Origin: Lunularia cruciata
Lineage: Eukaryota > Streptophyta > Marchantiopsida > Lunulariales > Lunulariaceae
DNA: 64,000 nucleotides
Assembly (NCBI GenBank): GCA_948567375.1
Contig: OX419759.1
Location: 55,405,493-55,469,492, forward strand
Reading direction: 5' to 3'
Shown here piece by piece: positions 11,209 through 21,306 of the stretch. The position numbers and the translations under genes were made by a program. How positions within the stretch are numbered: position 1 is the first letter of the stretch; each line of letters opens with the position of its first letter. The notes below the pieces were generated by a model. It ran no database searches, was not told where the DNA came from, and saw nothing but the letters and a program-made list of their open reading frames with translations.

Positions 11209-14035
11209 ATGGTGACGGAGATAAAGGAGAACAAGAATCCAAATTTTACCAACCTGTGTTATAACTTGTATGCTTGGACAAAAGAGCATTGGCAGAAGGT
11301 GTGCGGGTTGGATTCTACATCGGGAGCAATGTACCTTGACCAGAAGTGACCACGGTTGATAGAAGGGATGCTGAGGAAGTTTGAGACCTTGTTTAAGTAT
11401 GCTAAGATGGGGACAGGTTGGAAGGTAAATGGTTACAACAATCCTACTTGTAGCATGGTGGTGAACTCTCTCATGAAGCTCTGCAAATCAACAAGGACAA
11501 CTTATGTCTAACAATGTGCAGGCCACCTTCTTTCATCTGCTACACTAACAAAAACCCATGGACTTGGCGAAGATGTTCTATTATTGTGCTCAAGAGATGA
11601 TGAAGCAGCTCCAAATGCAAGGAGGAAACACCTTCATCTCTCCATTTGTCTTGCATTTTCATCCGAATGTGGTTGTTGAAGAAGGAGGATTGGACACTCT
11701 TCCCAATGCATGACTACCCGGTGGGCTACCATTGGCCCCAGCAGAAACCAGGAAGTACAAGGAGGCCTTATTGTATTACCAGAAGGTTGGGAAATGGGCC
11801 CCAATAGACAAGGCTTTAGGAGCAAATGAAAGGCAACCACAATGCCATCATAGTCAGGAAAGAGACACTGGCCTAATCCTCATGTGGTGAGTTCTTTTGA
11901 CAAAGAGAATTCATGATCAGTGGGAGATTTAGGGTCATGAAGCAAGGAGGAGAGTGACCATCACTCGCAAAGAACTCTCCATGTTGAAGAACCCCAAGTG
12001 AGTGGGGAGAAGGAATTGTCTCCTCTGAACAAGGAGGCACCTCCAGAACCAGAGACTTTATTCTCCCATATTGAAGTGTCTTCCAAAGGAGAGGGAGGCA
12101 AGGCAGAGTTGGGCATGGAAGTGCAATCCACCCCATGGCCACAGTAATTTTGGAATTGTTGGATCAGCCCACCACCAAGAGAGACAATGCCATTGCTAAT
12201 GAGGAGGAGGATATTCAGATATCACAGCTGCAACTCAAGAGGACTCCTCCTCCGACACCAGAAGTCATGATGGTGTGGAGCTCACCTATGGTGCCTTCTG
12301 AAGGGTAAAGGGAGGTGTCTCTACCCCATGTATCTGTACTTGAGGACGTCCAGACAACACCCTCATGATTGCAAGAGAGGAGGTCCTTCAGTGCAAAGAA
12401 GGGTTTAGGGTGACAACTCTCCTTAGACTTGGATGAAGTGATTGCAGCTTTAGTGGCTATCATTAAAACTGTAGCAACATCTAAATTTTTGGGAGGCAGA
12501 AGATTAGTAAGGGAGACGGAATGCCAAGTTCTCCACCAAGATCCCATGAGGACCACACCCCAATGGCCACGACACCTGTTCATGACCACCCCTAAAACCA
12601 GGATGTGGCACCGACACCGCAACTGGAAGAAATGAGTGCAAGCTCAATCCCACCATCCTACAGAGAGCCAAGATTGGACTATCTTGTGAATTACCCACCC
12701 CTGTCAACTTAGGTGGTTCACATGTTGGGGCCAGTCCTAAAGACTATGGAAGACCTGCTGCTGGCATATCGGGACGTAGATCAGATTGTGATGGGTTACA
12801 AGCACCTGATAGAATTTTTACACTATCAAATCTAAAAGGCCGTCTAGGAGAAGTTGGGAGCAGAGAAGGAGCTGACCAAGGCTCACAATGGTATTTCGCA
12901 CTTGGAGACTCAACTGGCTGAGCTCTAGGGACATTGTTAATACTTGGAGTTGAAGCTGGACCAGCTGACAGCTCGTGAGGTCATGCCATTTTGGAAGGGG
13001 GTCCATGGTCAAGAGAGGGAGAAGTTGTCATCACAAGCAGACTTTGGCGGGTTGGACCATCAAGGAGAAATGGTCATGGGTGCCGACTCATCATGAGCTC
13101 AGGAGGTGGAGGAGGCTCTTGCAAAAAAAGACATGGAGCTGCAAAGAGCCAGTGGAGAACATGATGTCTTGTCTACAAACCATAAGGTGTGGAAGGACTG
13201 TGACACCCTGCAAGAACAGTACCAAATGGAGCTGCACCAAGTGAAGGCCAAACTTGCAGTGATGAAGGTTGGTACTGCCCAGTGCAAAGAAGCATTTGTA
13301 GACTACAAGTGGCCCAAGAAGAGAAATTGAAGAGGAAGGAAGGAGAGTTGGACCTAATAAAGATGCATATATCAAGAACACAACTACAATTGCCTGCTTA
13401 GATTCCAATGTACTAGCACTTAAGGTGCAATCTAAACATCATGTTGAGGATATGAAGAAGAAGCACAAGGAGCAGCTAACTGCTAGGGATGAGGAGGTGG
13501 TGTCTCTCAAGCCAGAACTAAAGGTTCTCTGCAGCCAAAGCGCCAAAGACAAGCATACCCTTAACATGGACATAGAGAAGGCCCAGATACGCATTGAGGA
13601 ACTGACCATGATCACTAGTGGCCACAAAGACAGTCACCAGATCAGTCAAGAGGTGGACATGAAGTGCAGTCCATCCGGGATACCTTGGATGAGGAGCAGA
13701 TGCGAGTGATCATAGCAATGGAGTACACCGTGAACTAGCTAAAAGTGCAAGTGGGAGAAAGGGCATTGACCCAAGTTCATAGTGCAAAGCTCCAGGAGTT
13801 GAAGTCGGAGATACATGCTCTAGGAAAAAGGAAGTATTCATTGGAGCAATTGGCCAAGTTGGACAAGAAGTTATGGAAGCACATCAATCAAATATTTGAA
13901 AATGTCCTATCCAAGGTCAACAAAGAGCTAGAAGAATATAGGGAGCATGTAGATGAGCTTATTCTAAGATGCAAGGGAGAAGATGCGTCAAGAAAGCCAA
14001 ATGGGTCAAGGAATTAGAGACTTGCTGAACCCTTG
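11209..14035 (+). pseudogene. Unclassified repeat-encoded coiled-coil protein, decayed (copy 1)
   Basis: A long decayed plus-strand coding region that I do not recognise. The possible start ATG at 11209 opens a conserved-looking segment (NPNFTNLCYNLYAWTKEHWQ), followed by SPFVLHFHPNVVVEEGG near 11640 and ALLYYQKVGKWAPIDKALG near 11770-11820. A proline- and charge-rich linker follows (about 12,000-12,700), then a long predicted coiled coil (13,106-13,330; 13,425-13,709; 13,745-14,017) rich in Glu, Lys, Leu and Gln with heptad spacing. Stops and frame changes interrupt it. A second decayed copy at 33.2-34.2 kb shows it belongs to a dispersed family, so a mobile-element or amplified-gene origin is likely. 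No reverse transcriptase, integrase or transposase motif is visible. Confidence 0.5.
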
Positions 14036-14679
14036 TACATATGTAAGATGGGTTGTAGCCTTGGGGTGCAATCATTATGCCATGACCATTGGAGTCAGCC
14101 TTCATCATGGTGGAAGACCATTTTAGTCAAGCATAATTGTGATGGCCAACCAGTGGGGATCAAATGCTAGAAAAGGAGCAACATGTATATAAGTAGGGCA
14201 ATGGTTGTGCACAATAGGACAGTTTTGCCATTGCCATGTCATTGGGACTCCTCTTCCAACACCTAGCTAGAAGTCCGTAACTGGTAAAGTGTACTGTAGG
14301 TACCCTTTTGTAGGTGATGCCATAACAACAATAATTGGGTAGGATAGGTTAGATACATTAGGGTTGGAATCAATTGGTTTAGAGCTTAATATGGGAATCA
14401 TGGTATCACATGGATGTGCCCCATCATTTTTTAGTAAAAAGTATAATGAGAATCACCCCAATATAATATGATTTTAGTGTATAGAGTTCAGTTGTTTATC
14501 TGAGTACAATTTATCTCATGCCTGTGGGGAATTACAACCTTTATCATTTAATTATCCTTATTTGTGTGTATGGTCAAGTTGTGATTTTTTGTGTATGTAT
14601 GAATGAATGAACCTTTGTATTGGAGATAGTGAGATAAGGAACTCTATAATCCTTAACGTGTCTATGTTAGTATTGTGTG
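14036..14679 (+). promoter_or_regulatory. Non-coding 3' part of the coiled-coil repeat with a TATA-like box
   Basis: TATATAAG at 14,186-14,193 lies in a non-coding stretch right after the coiled-coil region. The equivalent place after copy 2 has GTATAAAAACC near 34,512. A promoter-like element downstream of the coding part is what a 3' LTR would show, but I could not find a matching 5' copy. Confidence 0.3.
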
Positions 14680-15277
14680 TGATTCATGATCATTGGATGG
14701 AGTAGTGGTGAGGAACTCAAAGTAAGAACAAAAGTATTGAGGTGTGGGAAGGCAATCAGGCTTGACCTGAGTGTTCAATCCCTGGATATTCTGAAGTATC
14801 AAGGCAATATGCTGATTGGCCACGAGGGCCATGAGTGCTGTGAAGTACCACAAGTAATGAAAAGCCCCTTTGGCCACAAACCTGTAGTATAGTGGTGGGG
14901 TACTCCTTTTGGGAAGGGTAGAATGTCTTCATTGGTGCTGTAGTATGCATGATATAGGTGACTATAAGGGTGTAGACTTTTTGGGGCAGATGACCTCAAA
15001 TACAGATTGAACCATCACCTTCAAGAGCCAAGAGCAAGGATATCTTTGTGAACATGATTTGTAATTATGGTTTTATTTTTTGTATTGTGCTTCCATGGGA
15101 TGTAGTGTACTCTTCTAGAATTGTCCTGCCCAAGAGGATATAGACATAACAATAGACAACTTGTGACAAATTGACACTAATTCCTTCACAACTAGCCACT
15201 TCCAAACCTTATCCTCATGGGAACAACCTGTTCTTACCAACTATACTATAAGTACATCAACACAGGGGTTATCACTC
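14680..15277 (+). repeat. Dispersed repeat, copy 1 (3' module of the coiled-coil family)
   Basis: Shares ordered anchors with 34,620-35,400 and 35,560-36,320: GTAGTGGTGAGGAACT, CTTTTGGGAAGGGTAGA, TGAACCATCACCTT and a CCCAAGAGGATA-type phrase near its end. It is abruptly cut at 15,278, where the duplicated copia segment begins. Confidence 0.55.
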
Positions 15278-18200
15278 CATATCAAACTCCTCACCAAGTT
15301 GTGCTTTCAATTTCTCCACCTCAACCATATCTTGCATGACAATCAATATATCATCTACAGATAATACCAAGATAATTAAATAAAATACTCTAGGTCCATG
15401 TAGCTTCATGAGGTACACACAACAATTTTACTCACTTCTGATGCATCCATGCTTCAACATGGAGGCATCAAATTTCATGTACCAAAGTATTGGACTTTGC
15501 TTTAGTCCATATAAAGTCTTTTATAACTTGGAAACTAGGTTCTCATTCCTTGGTACTACAAAACTTTTAGGTTGATGCATGTAAATCTCATACTCCAGTT
15601 CTCCATGTAAAAATGCAGTTTGTAACATCTAGTTGCTTCAGCTCCAAGTTATGGAATGTTAATATTGCCAACAATGTACAAATTGAAGAGATTTTGACCA
15701 ATGGTGAAAAAATCTCATTGAATTCAATACCTTCTTTTTGGCTATAACCCTTTGCTACAAGCCTTGCTTTGTATTGATCCCCACCAAATTTTGGAAGTCC
15801 TTCCTTCTTCCAAAATATCCTTCTACAACCAATTCCCTTCTTTCACATAAGCAATTTTTTGAGTCTCCAGGTTTGGTTTTTGGTTAAAGACTTCATCTCC
15901 TCTTCCATTGGCACGGTGCCAACTTTGACACTCTTGATCTTAAGTTCCCTCTTTATATGAAGAAGGCTCATCATTAGCAAAAGAAGAGCATAAGCTACAA
16001 ATGAATCATCAAATCTCTTTGGAGGCCTTCTTTCCATATTTGGATAACTAAGTTCATGTATAACTTCTGGACTTTGCTCTTTGGATGGTTCACTTGGTAG
16101 ATCTACAAGAGGTAAGATGTCTTCATTTCCAACACCAAAATCTATCTTGAAAACATCTCATTGAATTTATTTTTATTTTGATATAGTAATCATCTCCATC
16201 ATACTAGTCTCATCAAAAACTATCCACTTATAACAAGGCCACACCTTTTTGGATCCCATAATCTATATCTCTTGGTTATCCTTCTCATATCCCAAGAATA
16301 CACATTTTCTAGATTTTGGATCTAACTTAGTCCTTTGCTCTTGTTGAGTATGAACATAACCTATGCGTCCAAACACTCTAAGCAAAGAGGAATAAATATG
16401 CCAACCAGTCCATTTCTCCATAGGAGTTTTATACACCATAGAGGCAGAGTGAGCAATTTTTACCAAATGACAAGCCATATTAACAGCTTCTGCCCAAAAG
16501 CTCTTCTCCAATGTTGCATTGCTTAATATACATCTTGCTTTCTCCAAGAGCGTAAAATTTATCCATTCTACCACACCATTTTGGTGAGGAGTGCCCCGTA
16601 TGGTAAAGTGATGAAATTAGCCCTTAACTCTTACAATATCTATCAAACTCTCCAAATTTCTATTTCCCACCATAATCAGATTCAAAACTTCACTCTCCAT
16701 CCAATTTGTTTCACCAAAATCACCTTCTATTGTTTAAAGATAGAGAAGACCTCTGATTTTTGCTTCATGGTGGACCAATACTCTCCTAGAGTAATTATCA
16801 ACAAAAAATAAAAAATATAATGCTCTAGATTTTGAAGCTATAGGTGTAGGGTCCGAAAAGGTCAAAATTCACAAAGTCTAAAATTCTCTTTATGGAGTGA
16901 ACTCCTGTGGAAAATCTTACCCTCCCTAGCTTTCTTGTTATAATGCTCAAACAATTTTAATTTCCAGCTTCTAAGGCCCTTCAGAGGTTGTTGTATGGAT
17001 AATTCACTTAGACCTCTTTCACTCATATGAACCAAATGCAGGTGCCATAAGTGAGTGAGATCCTTAGGATCTTCTTTTTAGAAATAGTGGTTGCCACTCT
17101 TCCTATAATGGTATCTCCAACCCTTTCATAAAGCTTTCTTATCTTCTTGCTCTTCATTACAACCAATGCTCCTTTTGATATCTTGAGTGCTCTATTTTAT
17201 GCTCCCCACCTCCTTTGGACTCAAATGATCCATTTGAGTCCAAAGTACCAAGTGATATCAAATTTTTCCTTAACTCATGATCATGCCTCACATCAACAAG
17301 AGTCTGCACGATGCCATCAAACATCCTAGTGAATATTGTATCAATGCTAATAGCTTTACCGACCATGTTTTTTCACATTATTATACATCCTACATTGAAT
17401 GATTTGTAGTCATTAAACCACTCCTTATTTGGACACATATGGTAAGAGCAACCTAAGTCCAGTATCCATGACTCCTTGAAATTGATATTTGTCTTTAGTA
17501 ACACATAGAACATCATCCACAAATCCATATGACTCAGCAGTACGTGCCTGATCTGAAAGTTGAACTTTATTGTTGTTGGACTCAAGCCTCTTGCTATTAC
17601 AATCCTTCTTGGAATGCACAACCTTTCCAAAAATCCAGCACTCGCCTTTGGAGCCTCTAGTTCTAGACTTGGATTTTGATCCAATCTCAATCTCTTGTCC
17701 TTCCTATGATGTATAGAGCCTTTGGATTTTTCTTTTCTTGGTTTGGTCTTTTCCTCATCTCATTGAACAATAATGTTGAAGTGACCTCATCAAAGTTTAT
17801 ATCATCCTTCCCAAATAAAAGAGTTGTGACCAGATGCTCATATGATGGAGAAAGTGAAGTCAATAATAGCAGTTTCTTATACTCCTCTTCTAAGTTAACC
17901 TCAATGCTCATTAACTCAAAAATGATTTTGTTGGAAACATTGAGGTGCTCCATAATGTTTAGACTTCCTTCATCCACAACATATACAACTTTTGTTCAAG
18001 ATATAGTGAAATTGTCAAGGACTTGGCCATATAGAGACTCTCTAGTTGGGCACACAATTTTGGTGCATAGTCTTCATTCATAACATTGTATAGGACCTCA
18101 TTATCAAACTTCAACCTAATAGTGCTTATAGCTCTAAGATCTGCATCCTCCCACTCCTCATCACTTTTTAAGTCAAGTCTTTTCCCTAGTGCTCTATGCA

Positions 18201-18423
18201 GCTGTTATTGGACAAGTAGGTCTGTCACCTTTGGTTGCCACAACCCCAAGTGCTTTCCACCAAACTTCTCCATTGCAAATTTAGCATTTGATATTGATAT
18301 CATCCTTGCCATTACTTTGCTGTGTACTCACTTCTGGACCCACTCCATAGCACCCTCTTCTAGACCCACCTTGGTCTCTTCTCTCAAGGCACTCTTCTAG
18401 ACCCACCTTGGTGTGATACCAAT
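15278..18423 (-). pseudogene. Ty1/copia polyprotein relic, copy 1 (3' truncated)
   Basis: Read on the minus strand, from right to left: gag (about 18,350-17,690, with the UBN2-type phrase LLLLTSLSPSYEHLVTTLL), a damaged zinc knuckle and protease (17,690-17,373), gag-pre-integrase (17,366-17,157, RKNLISLGTLDS), integrase core start (about 17,050-16,850), integrase C-terminal part (16,574-16,263, FWAEAVN...RVFG), and the beginning of reverse transcriptase ending at the catalytic YVDD region (about 15,370-15,278). RNase H and the 3' LTR are absent. The protease Asp-Ser-Gly reads Asp-Leu-Gly, and the knuckle has lost a cysteine. Homologous throughout to the second copy at 22,035-25,164. Confidence 0.85.
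18411..18421 (-). other. Copia primer-binding site, copy 1
   Basis: On the minus strand TGGTATCACAC directly follows the LTR end (..CTAACA, two-base spacer). It matches the start of the usual initiator-methionine tRNA complement TGGTATCAGAGC with changes. Confidence 0.6.
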
Positions 18424-18612
18424 TGTTAGGAAAACCAGGCCCGAGCAACGCTAACAACAAGAAGTAACATGTTAGAAAAATCAGGTCAGAGCAGCTCTCG
18501 CAACAGCATATCATAAATCCAATTGATTCAATCGTCAAGGACAACAGGAAATAACATGCTCCACTTCCTATCCCGGATGCTACCCCCACGGCTGAAATAT
18601 ATTTACACCCAA

Positions 18613-18643
<31 letters not shown>

Positions 18644-18842
18644 GCTACTCATTACTCTCATCATGAAAGTTATTGACTAGCGGGAATTCGTGAATATTTA
18701 CCACTCAAGGTCTTTCGTCAATCTTATATAATGCCTACTATGAGTACCAAATTATCACCCTAACTTTAAGGCACGTCCCGCTCCTGGTTGAGGCAGCCTT
18801 CAAGGTGAACACTCAAACTCGAATAGCAAGCCAAACACAACA
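18424..18842 (-). repeat. 5' LTR of copia copy 1
   Basis: Begins TGTTAGG and ends CACAACA on the plus strand, so on the element's own strand it runs TGTTG..AACA. It contains a short TA run (about 18,616-18,641) and a tandemly repeated start, TGTTAGAAAA, near 18,468. It aligns with 25,165-25,914 and 19,848-20,247. Confidence 0.75.
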
Positions 18843-19323
18843 GGTTCCCCAACTCACATAAAAATAATGACTGAAAATTCCCCTCGGACGATCAACACGA
18901 GAAACCTACGACTCACATCTAGCTCCGATTTCCCGGCAGTTGTTATTTTATTTCATGATATACACAATATTATACGTTTGTCTCGGTGCAATGTTCTTTC
19001 ATTTCCGAGACCGGAGTGTCAAGGAATCCATCTGAGCATAGGCATTTTCTCAAATGTTAAACCGTAAAGATTAAATTGAATCAAACATGATGAGATCATG
19101 GAGAGGACAAGTTTTATTCATATACTACAACACTGTACTTCGGCAGTTCATTGAAGTAAAGCCAGCAACTCGGAGCCAGTCTTCGTCTCTCTGCTCTGTC
19201 CTGCATTCTTTGGAACATGATTTCGAAGTGATGCTGCAACGGTGGTTCCGGTAGTCTCCAACTTTGATTGGAAACACAGAGGTCCCACCCGATGGCTTCC
19301 AAAGTAACTAATCACATGTTCTT
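18843..19323. repeat. Duplicated flank of copia copy 1 (partner 25,915-26,345)
   Basis: The non-LTR sequence right of the 5' LTR is also duplicated, for example TTATACGTTTGTCTCGGTGC and CATTTCCGAGACCGG occur in both. This shows a segmental duplication rather than two independent insertions. A minus-strand frame at 19,302-19,114 (start MEAIGWDLCVSNQSW) is partly conserved in the other copy but interrupted there; I do not recognise it. It could be the 3' end of a lost gene. Confidence 0.7.
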
Positions 19324-19779
19324 ATACGATGTTCTACTCCTGTAGTTCGAATGAAAAACTCATCTATCTCCGCCGGCCTTATTCCAGCTTTGCACGAAGT
19401 CTCTGAATCCAATGATGGCATGCGTAGTTGGCCTCAAACTGGTTATAACGGCTGCAACAAGCCATGATCCGAAAAATCAATGGCAATCTAACAACCGCAA
19501 CAAACTTGCTGTTGATCGAGTGGAACTTCTGCACCCTGGTTAATTGGTCTGAGGGCCTCACGAAACTGCGGGAAACACAGAGAAGAAAGAGCATTGTTTA
19601 CACGGAGGGTGATCTTCCCTTAGAACTAAGATATCACACAAGAGCGTGTGATTGCTGCTCAGAAATCCGTATATTACTAACAGCATCCATACCATAAATG
19701 CGTCAAGAACGGTAGTTTTGATAATTTAGCTCGACATGACATTCGATAGCGAGCAAGACAGGATCGTAAACCTCTACTC
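19324..19779 (-). pseudogene. Partial duplicate of the NB-ARC pseudogene 5' end
   Basis: Aligns with 10,568-11,029: the same N-terminal segment (QKFHSINSKFVAVV..LPLIF) and the same 5' flank (TTAGAACTAAGATATCACAC). Only the anchor-like N-terminus and upstream flank are present. The NB-ARC part is replaced at 19,324 by the duplicated copia flank, creating a chimeric junction. Small indels break the frame after the hydrophobic segment. Confidence 0.8.
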
Positions 19780-19847
19780 CGCCAGGTACCTCCTTGCGGA
19801 GTACCACTTGTGTACAATCTGCTAATGTAAGACAGTCAAGCGGGTCC

Positions 19848-20247
19848 TGTTAGAAAAACCAGGCTTGCAAAACTCTCGCATCAGCATATCATAAATTCAT
19901 ACCATTAATTCATACACCAAGGACAACAGTAGATAACATGGTTCAAGTCATGTCCCGGAAGCTACTTCCACGCCTGAAACATGCTCACACCCGATAGTTA
20001 TTACTCGCTGCACAGATATATATACATATAGTGAAAGTTCCTGTCATTTTCATCCAGCTGGACTCTTGAATATTGACCACCGGGACTTCGTGACTATTTA
20101 CCACTCAAGGTCTATAGTCAATATGATCCTCCTGCATACTCGACCGAGGACCAAATTGTCACCCTAACTCTAAGGCACGTTCCGCTCCTGGTTGTGGTAG
20201 CCTTCAAGGTGAATACTCACGGTCAGAACTGAAAACCAAATACAACA
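19848..20247 (-). repeat. 3' LTR of copia copy 2
   Basis: Runs TGTTAGAAAAACC..TACAACA on the plus strand. It contains TCAAGGTCTATAGTC and CTAAGGCACGTTCCGC, shared with the other LTRs. About 400 bp, against about 750 bp for its partner, which has an internal duplication, a TA run and a hairpin. A purine-rich tract on the minus strand (AAAAGGTGGACAT, about 20,248-20,260) directly abuts it. Confidence 0.8.
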
Positions 20248-20398
20248 ATGTCCACCTTTTGCTTGTATCAGTCATATTATCCCAAAAAGAAACATTGAAC
20301 ATTGAGCAAATTAATGCATAACTTGAACTTCTCAATTGGAAGGTCAACATATAAGGTGCATTTACCTCTGTGCCAATCTTATGCAAATTAATCTCACC

Positions 20399-20437
20399 AT
20401 TTGTCACAGCTTCCTTATGAAGGAAGCTGTGACAAAT
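20399..20437. repeat. Perfect 18-bp palindrome within RNase H
   Basis: ATTTGTCACAGCTTCCTT, spacer ATG, then its exact reverse complement. It sits inside the RNase H reading frame of the copia element. Confidence 0.9.
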
Positions 20438-21107
20438 ATGCTTTGTCCTTGAATGATATTCGTGATACGCCAAGTGAAAATAGCTCTGGCTATCACCAGA
20501 AAGTCTGGACTTCATATTAAGGAGTATTGCATCCTTGGCTAATCTTTGTAGCCCTATTGCCTCTCCAGCAGCCTCAGTTGTTGCAATATATTCTACCTCT
20601 GTAGTAGAAAGAGCAACAATAGATTGGAGAGTAGAATTTCAACTACTGCACAACCAACATGTGGAAAAGTAAATCCTGTTGTATACCTTCTCTTATCCAA
20701 GTCTGTTGCAAAATCAGAATCTACATACCCTGTAATCTCTCCATCTTGTTTCTTCTCTACATAAAAAAAAAATGCTGATATTTATAGTCACTTTCAAGTA
20801 ATCAAGTATCCACTTCACAACTTCCCAATGCTGTTTCCTTGGATTTGCCATATATTGACTCACCATTCACAACATATGAGCTGTCTGGTCTAGTGCAGAC
20901 CATATCATACATTAAACTCACAACAGCACTAGCATAAGGAATATTCGACATAAATTTTCTCTCCTCCTAATTTGATGTGCATTGTTCCAAAGATATCCTG
21001 AAATAACTTGCCATTGGAGTGCTCATGATTTTGGAATTCTCCATGCTAGCCAGCCAAGTTTGGGGTGCACCTAATATTTCCAACATGCAGTTGGAAGCTT
21101 TAAGTGT

Positions 21108-21157
21108 GCATATGTGTGCTCGTGGCGATCCACCCATTGCCACAAGCACACATATGC
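21108..21157. repeat. 19-bp inverted repeat (hairpin)
   Basis: Arms 21,108-21,126 and 21,139-21,157 (GCATATGTGTGCTYGTGGC) pair with one mismatch around a 12-base loop. It lies in a segment of the copia element that does not fit the polyprotein. Confidence 0.85.
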
Positions 21158-21306
21158 ATGCATAAGCCAATTGCACTGCAGCTCTACACTTCTACTTCAG
21201 CATGATGTATAGTCTTTGAAGGAACCAGCATATGTATGCATAAGCCAATTGCATTGCAGCTCAGAACTTCTCCTTCAGCATGATGTAGACTAGTCTAAGT
21301 AACCAA
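21151..21306. repeat. 78-bp tandem duplication next to the hairpin
   Basis: Two copies starting at 21,151 and 21,229 share ATGCATAAGCCAATTGCA and TTCAGCATGATGTA with a few changes. Confidence 0.8.

Noticed and set aside
12215-12707. Minus-strand frames of 135 and 67 codons
   Set aside because: Opposite the linker of the coiled-coil relic, with no motif and no splice support.
17676-18083. Plus-strand 135-codon frame, found identically at 24,437-24,844
   Set aside because: Antisense of copia gag. Its conservation reflects the identical DNA tract, not selection.
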